DNA from: Acidovorax sp. SRB_14
GTDB taxonomy: Bacteria > Pseudomonadota > Gammaproteobacteria > Burkholderiales > Burkholderiaceae_C
DNA length: 64,000 nt
Assembly: GCF_012932145.1 (NCBI RefSeq)
Contig: NZ_MWOK01000011.1
Coordinates: forward strand, 1-64,000
Direction of reading: 5' to 3'
Shown in pieces: positions 36,824 to 45,950 of the stretch. Numbering within the stretch: the stretch's first letter is position 1; every line of letters begins with the position of its first letter. The notes under the pieces were generated by a model, which saw nothing but the letters and a program-made list of their open reading frames with translations, was not told where the DNA came from and made no database searches. The translations under genes and the position numbers were made by a program.

Positions 36824-38974
36824 TTGACCACCTCCTGCCCTGCCCCTTCCGCCACCGTCCTGGTCGCCGTGCACACGCCGGCGCACAGCGCGCTGGGTAA
36901 TCTGCTCAGCTACGCCAGTGCGCAGCCGCTGGCGCCGGGCACGCTGGTGCGCGTGCCGCTGGGCCAGCGCGAGGTGCTGGGCGTGGTGTGGGAGGGCACG
37001 GCCGAACTGCCGCCCGGCATGGCGGCGCGCCCCGTCGCCGGGGTCCTGGACGGCATTGCGCCGCTCGACGCCCACTGGCGGCGCCTGGTGGCCTTTGCCG
37101 CGCGCTACTACCAGCGCAGCCTGGGCGAGATCGCCCTGTCGTCCCTGCCGCCGCAGCTGCGCGACCTCGATGCCGCGCAGCTGGCGCGGCGCCTGCGCCG
37201 GCCTGCCGCCCCGCAGGCGGGCGCTGACGCGATCGATTTGGTGGCCCTGAGCGCAGAGCAGGAAAGCGCCAGGGCCCAAATTGCCTCGCAACCCGGCCCC
37301 TTCTTGCTGTTCGGCAGCACCGGCAGCGGCAAGACCGAGGTCTACCTGCGCTGCGTGCAGGAGGCCCTGGCAGCCGCGCCCGTCAACGGCGTGCCGCCCC
37401 AGGCGCTGGTCATGGTGCCCGAGATCAACCTCACGCCCCAGCTCGAAGAGCGCTTCACCGCGCGCTTTGGCGCCGCCAGCGTGGTCTCGCTGCACAGCGG
37501 CATGACGAACCCCCAGCGCCTCAAGAGCTGGCTGGCCGCGCACAGCGGGCAGGCGCGCATCGTGCTGGGCACGCGCATGGCGGTGTTTGCGTCCATGCCC
37601 GGCCTCAGGCTCATCGTCGTCGACGAAGAGCACGACGCGAGCTACAAGCAGCAGGAAGGCGCGCGCTATTCCGCCCGCGACCTGGCCATCTGGCGCGCGC
37701 GCGAGCAGCGCGCCAAGGTCATCCTCGGCTCGGCCACACCGTCGTTCGAGAGCTGGCACGCCAGCCGCCCGGCCACCGACGGGGACGCCGGCGGGCGCTA
37801 CCTGCGCCTGCACATGCCGAGTCGTATAGGTTCAGGCATCGGTGCCGGCACCGGTGCCGAGGCCGGCGCGCTGCCGGTGCTGCGCGTGGTCAACATGAAG
37901 CAGCAGCCGCGGCGCACGGTGTTCTCGGCGCCGCTGCTGGCCGCGCTGCAGCAGCGCGTGGAGCGCGGCGAGCAGTGCCTGGTCCTGCTCAACCGGCGCG
38001 GCTACGCCCCGGTGCTGCACTGCGCCGACTGCGACTGGAAGAGCGACTGCCCGCACTGCAGCGCGCACCAGGTGTTCCACAAGGTCGACCGCACACTGCG
38101 CTGCCACCACTGCGGCCACACCGTGCGCGTGCCGCGCGCCTGCCCCGGCTGCGGCAGTCCCGACATCGCGGCCATCGGCCACGGCACCGAGCAGCTCGAA
38201 GAGCAGCTCTCGGCCCTGCTGGCCGGCGTGCGGCGCCGCGACGGCGCACCCGCGCGCGTGGCGCGCATCGACGCCGACACCACCCGGCTCAAGGGCGCGC
38301 TCCAGGCGCAGCTGGCGCAGGTGCACTCGGGCGAGATCGACGTGCTGGTCGGCACGCAAATGGTCGCCAAGGGCCACGACTTTCGCCGCATCACGCTGGT
38401 GGCCGCCGTGCAGCCCGACGGCGCGCTGTTCTCGAGCGACTTCCGTGCGCCCGAGCGCCTGTTTGCGCTGCTGATGCAGGCCAGCGGCCGCGCCGGGCGC
38501 GACGCGCACTACGTCGCCACCCAAGGCAGCCGCAGCGAGATGTGGCTGCAGACCTTCCACCCCGAGCACGCCATCGTCGCCGCGCTGCGCCAGCACGACT
38601 ACCCGGCCTTTGCCGCACAGCAGCTGCAGGAGCGCTGCGACGCCGCCATGCCGCCGTTCGCCTTCCAGGCCCTGGTGCGCGCCGACGCGCGCACGCAGCA
38701 GGTCGCGCAGGGCTTTCTGCAGGCCGCCAGCGAAGCGGCCGGCCAGCATGCGCTGCCCGGCCTGGAGCACGTCACGCTGTACCCGCCCGTGCCGCTCACC
38801 GTCCAGCGCGTGGCCAATGTCGAGCGCGCGCAAATGCTGCTCGAATCGCCCTCCCGCACCGCCCTGCAGCGCTTCCTGGCCGCCTGGCAGCCCGTGCTGC
38901 ACGCCACGCGCAGCCAGCCCGAACACAAGGGGCTGGTGCGCTGGCTGGTGGATGTGGACCCGTTGGCGATTTGA
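36824..38974 (+). CDS. priA: primosomal replication-restart helicase PriA
   Basis: A 716-residue 3'-5' helicase that reloads the replisome at collapsed forks. Visible: N-terminal 3'-DNA-binding domain, LSAEQ before Walker A (GSTGSGKTEVYL), Walker B with DEEHD, and the paired zinc-binding cysteines (CADC, CPHC, CHHC, CPGC at residues ~400-450). Helicase motifs V and VI follow (GTQMVAKGHDF, QASGRAGR). No ATG fits the N-terminus; the TTG at 36824 is the best available start but is uncertain. A decayed copy of the last ~180 bases lies 1.4 kb downstream. Confidence 0.93.
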   Translation: MTTSCPAPSATVLVAVHTPAHSALGNLLSYASAQPLAPGTLVRVPLGQREVLGVVWEGTAELPPGMAARPVAGVLDGIAPLDAHWRRLVAFAARYYQRSLGEIALSSLPPQLRDLDAAQLARRLRRPAAPQAGADAIDLVALSAEQESARAQIASQPGPFLLFGSTGSGKTEVYLRCVQEALAAAPVNGVPPQALVMVPEINLTPQLEERFTARFGAASVVSLHSGMTNPQRLKSWLAAHSGQARIVLGTRMAVFASMPGLRLIVVDEEHDASYKQQEGARYSARDLAIWRAREQRAKVILGSATPSFESWHASRPATDGDAGGRYLRLHMPSRIGSGIGAGTGAEAGALPVLRVVNMKQQPRRTVFSAPLLAALQQRVERGEQCLVLLNRRGYAPVLHCADCDWKSDCPHCSAHQVFHKVDRTLRCHHCGHTVRVPRACPGCGSPDIAAIGHGTEQLEEQLSALLAGVRRRDGAPARVARIDADTTRLKGALQAQLAQVHSGEIDVLVGTQMVAKGHDFRRITLVAAVQPDGALFSSDFRAPERLFALLMQASGRAGRDAHYVATQGSRSEMWLQTFHPEHAIVAALRQHDYPAFAAQQLQERCDAAMPPFAFQALVRADARTQQVAQGFLQAASEAAGQHALPGLEHVTLYPPVPLTVQRVANVERAQMLLESPSRTALQRFLAAWQPVLHATRSQPEHKGLVRWLVDVDPLAI

Positions 38975-39028
38975 GGTGTTTTTGGGCTAAAACGCTTGCT
39001 GCACAAGCGCTTGAAGCTATCAATTTGA
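38790..39028 (+). repeat. direct repeat A: 3' end of priA plus downstream palindrome
   Basis: Intact partner of the decayed copy at 40191-40420. It spans the last ~185 bases of priA and the dispersed repeat that follows the stop codon. Confidence 0.75.
38977..39028 (-). repeat. dispersed palindromic repeat, copy 8
   Basis: Directly after the priA stop: TTTTTGGGCTAAAACGCTT, loop, AAGCGCTTGAAGCTATCAATTT; arms AACGCTTG / CAAGCGCTT. It may terminate priA transcription. Confidence 0.8.
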
Positions 39029-39078
39029 AGGCAAATCAGGACATCAAAGCGTGGCTGCCACGCGCCCTGGCGTTGGGC

Positions 39079-39570
39079 TCAACCCGGGGCGCCGGCCCGC
39101 CGCGCGGCCTCGATGGCGGCGATGTCGATCTTTTGCATCGCCATCATCGCGTCGAACGCGCGCTGGGCCGCCGCGCGGTCGGGGTCGGATATCGCCGCAA
39201 GGAGGGCGCGCGGGGTGATCTGCCACGACAGCCCCCACCGGTCCTTGCACCAGCCGCAGTCGCTTTCCTGGCCGCCGTTGCCGACGACCGCGTTCCACAG
39301 GCGGTCGGTTTCGGCCTGGTCGTCGGTCGCGATCTGGAACGAGAACGCCTCGCTGTGCTTGAAGTGCGGGCCGCCATTGAGCCCGATGCAGGGGATCCCG
39401 GCCACCGTGAACTCGACCATGAGGACGTCCCCTTGCTTGCCGTCGGGGTAGTCGCCCGGCGCGCGGTAGATGGCGCCCACCGCGCTGTCGGGGAAGGTCT
39501 CGGCGTAAAACTGGGCGGCGTCCACCGCGGTGCCGTCGTACCACAGGCAGACCGTGTTCTTGCTGGCCAT
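39079..39570 (-). CDS. VOC superfamily PhnB-like protein
   Basis: A 163-residue glyoxalase/bleomycin-resistance fold protein of the PhnB (3-dmu-9_3-mt) type. NTVCLWYDGTAVDAAQFY at the start, GLNGGPHFKHSEAFSF and WGLSWQITPRAL are typical. The ATG at 39570 has AGGAGACACG upstream; the open frame continues above it but without features. Biochemical role unknown. With the next gene it forms a pair bracketed by the two priA 3' segments. Confidence 0.85.
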   Translation of the reverse strand: MASKNTVCLWYDGTAVDAAQFYAETFPDSAVGAIYRAPGDYPDGKQGDVLMVEFTVAGIPCIGLNGGPHFKHSEAFSFQIATDDQAETDRLWNAVVGNGGQESDCGWCKDRWGLSWQITPRALLAAISDPDRAAAQRAFDAMMAMQKIDIAAIEAARRAGAPG

Positions 39571-39682
39571 GTCGTGTCTCCTCAAGGGGTGAAAAGTCCG
39601 GTAGCGCTGCCGGCCCTTCGGTCTGGCGCCGACCCCGGCGGCCGACCGGCGGGGCTTGGCACGCCGCGCCGCGGCCACCGGC

Positions 39683-40072
39683 TCAGCGGGCCATGACCGG
39701 CGTCTCGGTGTGCATCGCACAGCGCCAGCCGCGGTCGGTTTGGACCCAGGTCGAGGTGTCGTGCATTTCCTGCTGCGTGGTGCTGCCCTTGCCGCGCGGC
39801 GCAACACCCTGCTTGACGCGGTAGGACAGGATCGCCGTCGCGTCGTTCGGAAACACGACCTCCATGTCGCTGAATTCGAACGAGTTCACCACCATGGAGC
39901 CGTGCTCCGCCATCTGGCGGTAGCCCGCGTGGTCGAATTTCATCGCGCCGTGCGCGCTGACCATGAGCGCCGGCTCGCAGAGCAGGTTCAGCGCCACATC
40001 GGTCTTCTGGTCCACCATCGACTGCCAAAACTTCGTCTCGAGGTCGACCAGGGTCGAACTGGGGTTCTGCAT
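39683..40072 (-). CDS. SnoaL/DUF4440-like (NTF2-fold) small protein
   Basis: A 129-residue protein with an NTF2-like cone fold signature: KFWQSMVDQKTDVALNLL at the start, a central region GYRQMAEHGSMVV, and the C-terminal DTSTWVQTDRGWRCAMHTET, where the Trp-rich strand is characteristic of DUF4440. Upstream (minus strand) CAGGAGACC serves as ribosome binding site. Such proteins are small enzymes or ligand binders; no specific role can be stated. Confidence 0.8.
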   Translation of the reverse strand: MQNPSSTLVDLETKFWQSMVDQKTDVALNLLCEPALMVSAHGAMKFDHAGYRQMAEHGSMVVNSFEFSDMEVVFPNDATAILSYRVKQGVAPRGKGSTTQQEMHDTSTWVQTDRGWRCAMHTETPVMAR

Positions 40073-40190
40073 TTCGGTCTCCTGGCGATGAGCAAGTCCT
40101 CATCGTCCTGGTTGCGGGCGCTTGCGTCAATCGGACTGCGCTGATGCGGTTGTACGAACTTTCCCACTCCTGTGCGCCGCGGGTGGTGCG

Positions 40191-40420
40191 GCGTTCGCTC
40201 ACGTCCAACGCGTGGCCAATGGGGAGCGCGCGCAGATGCTGCTGCAATTGCCCTTCCCGCACCGTGCTGTAGCGCGCTTTCTTGCCGCCCCGCTGCTGCT
40301 GCACGCCGGGCCGAGCAAACAGACCCGGCGCCTTGGCTGGCAGATGTGGATCCGTTGGAGATTCATGGTGTTTTAGGGCTCTGGCCCTTGCTGTGCCAGC
40401 GCCAGCAGCTATCAATTTGA
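40191..40420 (+). pseudogene. decayed duplicate of the priA 3' end plus downstream palindrome
   Basis: Translation in one frame gives VQRVANGERAQMLLQ, matching priA VQRVANVERAQMLLE, then RFLAAPLLLHA against RFLAAWQPVLHA. Another frame gives WLADVDPLEI against priA WLVDVDPLAI, so at least one frameshift has occurred. The similarity continues past the priA stop into the dispersed repeat, ending at GCTATCAATTTGA in both. It has no start or upstream domains. Confidence 0.8.
40367..40420 (-). repeat. dispersed palindromic repeat, copy 9 (inside the priA remnant)
   Basis: TTTTAGGGCTCTGGCCCTTG, loop, CAGCGCCAGCAGCTATCAATTT. Paralogous to copy 8, duplicated with the priA tail but diverged. Confidence 0.7.
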
Positions 40421-40723
40421 GAACGGCTGCAGAGCCGCGGCGCTGCTGGAACGTCTGAGTGGCGCACCATCCCCCGGCCCGAACCGTAAAACCAGCTGCG
40501 GAACCGCATTCGCGACCAGGCGCCAGACCCGGCTGGATCTTGGACACACATCACGCACCGCTTCTCCCATGCGCTGCTGCCACCAGCAGATCAATCGGCG
40601 TGAAGTTCACTGGCAGAGACGCCGCGCGACCACAGCAATGACCGCTGTTCCAGAGCGCCAGCGATAAAGGCACCCGCAAGCTTGACGCAAAAGATGCAGC
40701 CTCCCGGACAGTCGGCGAGCGCT

Positions 40724-41650
40724 TCACTGAGAATTGCGCCCGCGCCGCGCACTGCCGGCTACGGCGACCTGGCTGAGCAACCAGGATCGAAACAGGCCCG
40801 TCATCGGTGAGTCTTCCTGGGCCCGAGGAACGCACAGGTAGTATCCCCGCCCGGTCGATATGCCCGCTGCAAGGGGCATCACGATCTTGCCCTCCTGGAG
40901 TTCGCGCTCAACCAGGCAGCGCTGCACAACAGCGATGCCCATATTGGCCACGACCCCCTCCACCAGGCCGGCCGCGAGATCGAAACCCGCGACCAGCTTG
41001 ATGCGGCGCGCGTCCATGCCCTGCGACGCGCACCACAGCGCCCAGTTGCCCGGATAGCCTGAGTGGTACAGCAGGGGAAAGCGCAGGACATCCTCGCACG
41101 CGCGGATGCGGCTGGCCACGCTGGGATGGCAAATGGGAACAATCTCGCGTCCGATGATGTAGGTGGCGCGTATGTGGCGAGGCCACCGGTTTTTTGCGCT
41201 GGTCCGCGCGATCAGCCAGCAATCCACGTCATCCCGGAGCATGTCGTCGCTCTTCCAGTAGGGCTGGAAAAGAAGTTGAACGCCGGGATGCTCTTCATAC
41301 AGGGACGGCAGCCTCGGCACGAGCCAGCGCATGCTCAGCGTAGGGATTGCACTGACGCGCAGCACCGACCCATTTGCGGGCGCAGCAGCCGGCACAGCCG
41401 ACTCCAGCGCGGAGAGAGCCGGCTGCACTTGGGTGTAGTAGTTTTTCCCAGCCTCCGTGGCGGTCACGCCAGAGGCAGCACGCTCGAGCAGCGCCATCCC
41501 CAGGCGCGCTTCCAGGCGCAGAACGGACCGGCTCACGGCCCCTTGCGTCACGCAGAGCCGCAACGCGGCCTTGGAGAAACCACCGGTCTCCACCACGGCA
41601 ACAAAGGCGTGCAGCTCGGGCAGGGACGGGGATCGAAAACGCATAGTCAT
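40724..41650 (-). CDS. LysR family transcriptional regulator (GcvA-like)
   Basis: A 308-residue LysR regulator. The N-terminal helix-turn-helix (FSKAALRLCVTQGAVSRSVLRL) and the ASGVTATEAGKNYY region resemble the GcvA subgroup; the effector-binding domain follows (LRVSAIPTLSMRWLVPRLP). Divergent from the MmgE/PrpD gene 145 bp away, so it probably controls that operon. Base composition is less GC-rich than flanking core genes. Confidence 0.9.
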   Translation of the reverse strand: MTMRFRSPSLPELHAFVAVVETGGFSKAALRLCVTQGAVSRSVLRLEARLGMALLERAASGVTATEAGKNYYTQVQPALSALESAVPAAAPANGSVLRVSAIPTLSMRWLVPRLPSLYEEHPGVQLLFQPYWKSDDMLRDDVDCWLIARTSAKNRWPRHIRATYIIGREIVPICHPSVASRIRACEDVLRFPLLYHSGYPGNWALWCASQGMDARRIKLVAGFDLAAGLVEGVVANMGIAVVQRCLVERELQEGKIVMPLAAGISTGRGYYLCVPRAQEDSPMTGLFRSWLLSQVAVAGSARRGRNSQ

Positions 41651-41795
41651 TACATTCTGTCATAGGCAAGTGCCCAACTGTCGATGGACACCCGTCCCCC
41701 TGCACTGCACATTCACGCCAGTTCAGTTCCCGGCTGCTTCTGCGACCACAGGAACAGTGCCCGGATATGCCGGCAGAGACGATTCAAGGAAAAAA

Positions 41796-43220
41796 ATGAG
41801 CGTGAACCCACAAGCCACAAAAATTCTCTCGCACTGGGCGGCGACGGTACCCGCGCAGTGGGCGCCATCGACACTGCGCATCGCCGAGCACTCTCTGGAA
41901 GACACCATTGCAGCAATGGTCGCGGGCGCTGGCGACCGCGTTGCAGCGTCCGTCAGGCGGGGGCTGGGTTCCGGGGCAGGATCCGTTCCCGTCATTGGCA
42001 GTACGCAGGGGCTGTGCGCGCCCTTGAGCGCGCTGGCCAACGGAACGGCGGCGCATGCACGAGAACTCGACGAGATGTTTTTCGTTGCCGGAAGCCATTT
42101 TGGCTGCGCCGTCATCCCCGCGATCCTCGCGCAGGCCTGGGAGATCGATGCTTCGCTGGACCAGGTGTTGGATGCGATCGTCGTCGGCAGCGAAGTGATG
42201 GCCCGGATTGGCCTCGCCATGAACAGGGCGCATTTCGAAAAAGGCTGGCACGGCACGCAAACCATCGGCGTGCTTGCCGCGGCAGTGGCATGCGCAAGAC
42301 TGCGGGGCCTGGACAGCGACCAGACGGCGCATGCGCTCAGCTTGGCGGTTTCCATGGCCGCGGGGCCCAAGGTTCAGTTCGGCACCGACGCCAAGCCGAC
42401 GCATGCCGGACTTGCCGCACAGGGCGGGGTCCTGGCCGCCTCATTGGCCGCAGCGGGCGTGACCGGCAGCACCGTGGCCCTGGAAGGCCCGCACGGCTTT
42501 GGCGCGCTGTACGCGGGCCACACAACGGCCGACTGGTCCGCTGCAACCAGCGTCCAGAGCGAAGCGCTCGCCATCGAAAGCCACGGGTTCGCATTCAAGC
42601 TTTACCCGAACTGCGCATCAACACACCGGTGCCTGGACGCCCTGCAATCTCTTGTGGCAGAGCACGGATTCGCTGCCGATGAGGTCGCCCGCATCGAGAC
42701 ACTGGTAGGCCGGGTCAACATGGTGAACCTCAGGCACGCGGAGCCCCGGGATGCGCGGGAGGCGATGTTCTCGATGCAGTACGCCGTTGCGACCCTGCTT
42801 CGGTACGGCACCGTGGAACTCGCCGACTTCACGCCGCAGGCTGTGCACGATGCCGAAACCCGGCGGTATATGCCCATCGTCGAGATGCGGCTGGACCCCA
42901 AGGCTGAAAGCGGCACGGAAACCGCGACCAATCTGTTGCCACACACCACGGTCGTGACCTTGAAGGACGGCCGGCGCCTGGAGCGCGCGCTGCAGCACGC
43001 CAAAGGGTCGTTGGCGAACCCTTTCTCTGCGCTGGAGCGCCAAGCAAAGTTTGACCAGTGCACGGCCGGCATCGCCCCCGCAGAGCGCCTCGCTCAGGTG
43101 CGCCAGATCTTGGCCGCTCCGCAGGGCATCCCGGTTCGCCGCTTGCTCGAGCTGCTGCAGTTCGAGGCCCATGTCGATGACGGAGAGCGTTTTCGCCGCA
43201 CCGCCGGGTGCAGGCCCTGA
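41796..43220 (+). CDS. MmgE/PrpD family protein
   Basis: A 474-residue protein of the MmgE/PrpD (2-methylcitrate dehydratase/iminodisuccinate epimerase) superfamily. The helical domain contains NGTAAHARELDEMF and GSEVMARIGLAMN; the barrel domain contains KLYPNCASTHRCLDAL. The substrate is a tricarboxylate or related acid, but classical prpB/prpC genes are absent, so methylcitrate use is not implied. ATG at 41796 follows AAGGAAAAA. Followed by a Bug receptor and an M20D amidohydrolase in an apparent operon. Confidence 0.88.
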   Translation: MSVNPQATKILSHWAATVPAQWAPSTLRIAEHSLEDTIAAMVAGAGDRVAASVRRGLGSGAGSVPVIGSTQGLCAPLSALANGTAAHARELDEMFFVAGSHFGCAVIPAILAQAWEIDASLDQVLDAIVVGSEVMARIGLAMNRAHFEKGWHGTQTIGVLAAAVACARLRGLDSDQTAHALSLAVSMAAGPKVQFGTDAKPTHAGLAAQGGVLAASLAAAGVTGSTVALEGPHGFGALYAGHTTADWSAATSVQSEALAIESHGFAFKLYPNCASTHRCLDALQSLVAEHGFAADEVARIETLVGRVNMVNLRHAEPRDAREAMFSMQYAVATLLRYGTVELADFTPQAVHDAETRRYMPIVEMRLDPKAESGTETATNLLPHTTVVTLKDGRRLERALQHAKGSLANPFSALERQAKFDQCTAGIAPAERLAQVRQILAAPQGIPVRRLLELLQFEAHVDDGERFRRTAGCRP

Positions 43221-43276
43221 TTTCCACCACCCGCTGCACACGCAGATTCTTCAAACCAATTAGAGGAGACACCACC

Positions 43277-44278
43277 ATGAACGCTATCGCCAGCCGACGA
43301 AAATTCGGCGTAGTCGCCATCACATCGGCATTGTTGCTTGCATTTACGCACGCCGCCGGTGCTGCCCAATGGCCCGAAAAACCCATCACGATCATTGTTC
43401 CTTCGAGTGCCGGCGGATCGCTCGACACCAACGTACGCCGCATGTTGGAGGAAGCGGGAAAGATCCTCGGCCAGCCGTTTGTTGTTGAAAATCGCGCCGG
43501 CGCCGGCGGGGCGTTGGCGATGCAGGCACTGGCGCGCGCCAAACCCGACGGCTATACCCTGAGCCTTGGAAACACCGCGTCCCTGGCCATCACACCCACG
43601 CTGATCCGAAAAGCGGGCTACGACCCGATGAAGGATTTCGAGTTCGTCGGACGTTTCACAAGCCAGCCCAACCTCCTCGTGGTTCGCGCCGATCAGCCGT
43701 ACAAGACAGTGGCCGAGCTGACCAAATACGCCAAGGCCAACCCTGGGAAACTGTCGATGGGCTCTCAGGGCAACGGCAGCAGCGGCCACCTGAGCGGTGA
43801 GCTGTACAAGAAGCTCGCCAGCGTCGAATTCGTCCATGTGCCCTACCGCGGCGGCGTGCAGGCGGTGCAAGATCTCATCGGTGGCAGCCTGGATTTTCTG
43901 TTCGAAAATCTCGCCACGATCGAGAACCATGTCGCTACCGGCAAGGTCCGCGCCTTGGCCGTCACATCGCAGAAGCGCAACGCCCGCTTTCCAGACGTGC
44001 CCACCATGCACGAACTGGGCATCTCCGGTTACGAAATAACGGCGTGGTCTGGTGTGATCGCCCCCGCCGGCACACCCAAACCAGTCATTGACAGACTCAA
44101 CGCCGCAATGGGCGCTGCACTGCAGGTGCCTGCAGTGAAAAGTCAGATCGTCGAACGTGGCGGCGTCATCGAAGGAGGATCGCCTGGAGCATTCAAGTCC
44201 TTCGCGTGGGAAGAGCAGGTGAAGTGGCGCACGCTCATCAGAAGCATTGACGGCCTGATCGACGACGCCAACCGTTGA
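43277..44278 (+). CDS. tripartite tricarboxylate transporter receptor (Bug family), second copy
   Basis: A 333-residue periplasmic receptor. Signal peptide with h-region VVAITSALLLAFTHAAGA, then WPEKPITIIVPSSAGGSLDT, RAGAGGALAMQALARAKPDG and VPYRGGVQAVQDLIGG, all standard Bug features. GAGGAGACACC precedes the ATG. Probably captures the acid processed by the neighbouring MmgE/PrpD or amidohydrolase. No TctAB genes are nearby. Confidence 0.93.
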   Translation: MNAIASRRKFGVVAITSALLLAFTHAAGAAQWPEKPITIIVPSSAGGSLDTNVRRMLEEAGKILGQPFVVENRAGAGGALAMQALARAKPDGYTLSLGNTASLAITPTLIRKAGYDPMKDFEFVGRFTSQPNLLVVRADQPYKTVAELTKYAKANPGKLSMGSQGNGSSGHLSGELYKKLASVEFVHVPYRGGVQAVQDLIGGSLDFLFENLATIENHVATGKVRALAVTSQKRNARFPDVPTMHELGISGYEITAWSGVIAPAGTPKPVIDRLNAAMGAALQVPAVKSQIVERGGVIEGGSPGAFKSFAWEEQVKWRTLIRSIDGLIDDANR

Positions 44279-44301
44279 ACTTCCCCGCCAGCCCCTCTCC
44301 A

Positions 44302-44331
44302 GGCCAGGCTGCTTGCCTGGCCCCCCTTTTG
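44302..44331 (+). terminator. rho-independent terminator between Bug receptor and amidohydrolase
   Basis: GGCCAGGC at 44302-44309 pairs with GCCTGGCC at 44315-44322 around TGCTT, followed by CCCC and a TTTT tract. Likely terminates or attenuates transcription before the M20D gene at 44351. Confidence 0.7.
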
Positions 44332-44350
44332 TTCACTCGAAGAATGCGCC

Positions 44351-45559
44351 ATGACTCCCCCTGATTGCCCTTCCGTCCTCTCTGACCTGGGCGCTCTGCA
44401 GCCGATAGCGCAAGACCTGGTGGCCATCCGCCACGAACTCCACAGGTATCCGGAACTGGCCTTCGCAGAACACCGGACCTCAGACCTCGTTGCAAAAAAG
44501 CTGGAGGAATGGGGCTATTCGGTCACAAGGGGTATAGGAGGCACTGGCTTGGTCGGCACCCTGAAGGTGGGAGAAGGGTCCCGGACCATCGGGCTGAGGG
44601 CCGACATGGATGCCCTCCCTATCGAAGAAAAGACCGATCTGGCTTACGCCAGCTGTCATGCCGGCGTGATGCATGCCTGCGGTCACGATGGCCATACGGC
44701 AATGCTGCTGGGCGCTGCGCGGCACCTCTCGCAGACGCGAAATTTCTCGGGCACGCTGCACCTCATCTTTCAGCCGGCTGAAGAAAAAGGCTTCGACAGC
44801 GGCGCGAAGGCCATGGTGTCGGATGGCTTATTCGAACGCTTTCCATGCGACTACGTGTTCGCCCTGCACAACCATCCTGGCGCAGCGCAAGGAACATTCC
44901 TGTGGCGCGCTGGCGCTTTCATGGCGGCCGGAGACAGGGTGTTTGTCAAGGTTCACGGTGTGGGCGGTCATGCCGCCCGGCCGCATCTCACGGTCGACCC
45001 TGTGGTCGCAGCCGCCGCCATCGTCATGGGCCTGCAAACTGTCGTTGCGCGCAACATCGATCCGGGCGATTCAGCGGTCGTGACGGTGGGCCGGCTGCGC
45101 GCTGGCGACGCGGTGAACGTGATTCCGCAGCACGCCGATATTGGCATCAGCGTCCGCAGCTTCTCCACTGCCGTGCGGGCACGCCTCAAAGAGCGCATTG
45201 TCAAAATGGTCCACGCCACAGCGGAGGCCTTCGGCGCACAGGTGGAGATTGACTATGTCGAGGGCTACCCCGTGCTGCGCAATTCGCAGGCCGCATGTGA
45301 ATTGGCTGGCCACGCAGCGCTCGCCGTTGTCGGCGCTGAAAATGCAGTTCCTGACTTTTCGCCCATCATGGGCAGCGAAGACTTCGCCTACATGCTGCAA
45401 GCGTGCCCAGGTGCGCTCATTCGATTGGGCAACGGTACAGGCAGCGCGGGGCTCCACACGCCGACCTATGACTTCAACGACAGCAATCTTGTCGTCGGCG
45501 CGGCTTTCTTCAGCCGCCTTACGGAGCACTATTTGAATGGGCGCCCGTCGGCGCCCTGA
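44351..45559 (+). CDS. M20D family amidohydrolase (hippurate hydrolase-like)
   Basis: A 402-residue metal-dependent amidohydrolase. RHELHRYPELAF at the N-terminus, LRADMDALPIEE, the metal Cys-His in MHACGHDGHTAML, the catalytic Glu-Glu in QPAEEKGFDSG and MGSEDFAYML are M20D hallmarks shared by hippuricase, IAA-amino acid hydrolases and N-acetyldiaminopimelate deacetylase. It would release an acid from an N-acyl amino acid. It closes the lower-GC block with its LysR, MmgE/PrpD and Bug partners. Confidence 0.88.
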   Translation: MTPPDCPSVLSDLGALQPIAQDLVAIRHELHRYPELAFAEHRTSDLVAKKLEEWGYSVTRGIGGTGLVGTLKVGEGSRTIGLRADMDALPIEEKTDLAYASCHAGVMHACGHDGHTAMLLGAARHLSQTRNFSGTLHLIFQPAEEKGFDSGAKAMVSDGLFERFPCDYVFALHNHPGAAQGTFLWRAGAFMAAGDRVFVKVHGVGGHAARPHLTVDPVVAAAAIVMGLQTVVARNIDPGDSAVVTVGRLRAGDAVNVIPQHADIGISVRSFSTAVRARLKERIVKMVHATAEAFGAQVEIDYVEGYPVLRNSQAACELAGHAALAVVGAENAVPDFSPIMGSEDFAYMLQACPGALIRLGNGTGSAGLHTPTYDFNDSNLVVGAAFFSRLTEHYLNGRPSAP

Positions 45560-45598
45560 CACACGCGCGGCGCTGGCCGCTGGGCGCATGTCGCATGC

Positions 45599-45847
45599 TT
45601 ACTTGTAGAACGCCTCGACCTTGCCCTTGAGCGTAATCAGCAGCGGGCGGCCCTTGCGGTCGCGCGTCTTGCCGGCGGGAACCTTGACCCAGCCTTCGCT
45701 GACGCAATATTCCTCGACGTCGAAGCGCTCCTTGTCGTTGAAACGGATGCCGATGTCGTGCTCGAACACGGCGGCGACGTGGTGCGGGCTGCTCGGGTCG
45801 GCGGCCAGGTGGTCTGGGAGGGCGGGTCGGGTTTGCGCTTCGGTCAT
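45599..45847 (-). CDS. DUF3297 family protein
   Basis: An 82-residue basic/acidic protein: PALPDHLAADPSSPHHVAAV then FEHDIGIRFND, VEEYCVSEGWVKVPAGK and LITLKGKVEAFYK. This is the compact DUF3297 family, of unknown function, common in proteobacteria. Start is at ATG 45847; an upstream start at 45988 would add 47 residues partly translated from a repeat copy and is rejected. Confidence 0.85.
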   Translation of the reverse strand: MTEAQTRPALPDHLAADPSSPHHVAAVFEHDIGIRFNDKERFDVEEYCVSEGWVKVPAGKTRDRKGRPLLITLKGKVEAFYK

Positions 45848-45950
45848 GGCTTGCTGTTTTCGCTGAACGTGGAGAAGCCCCGATTTTCCCGGATTTGGCG
45901 CGGCCTTCGGCGCAGGCCGGGGCGGCGCCCTGCGCGCGCCGAAGAATTTT

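Larger units (their letters stand above)
40073..40723. other. gene-poor region with priA remnant
   Basis: About 650 bp with no intact gene. The middle (40191-40420) is a decayed copy of the priA 3' end and its repeat. From 40430 to 40723 I see only short frames lacking family features. Confidence 0.6.

Noticed and set aside
37231-37281. Part of priA that resembles half of the dispersed repeat (AGCGCCAGGGCCCAAA)
   Set aside because: It encodes the conserved LSAEQ region before Walker A, so the likeness is probably coincidental.
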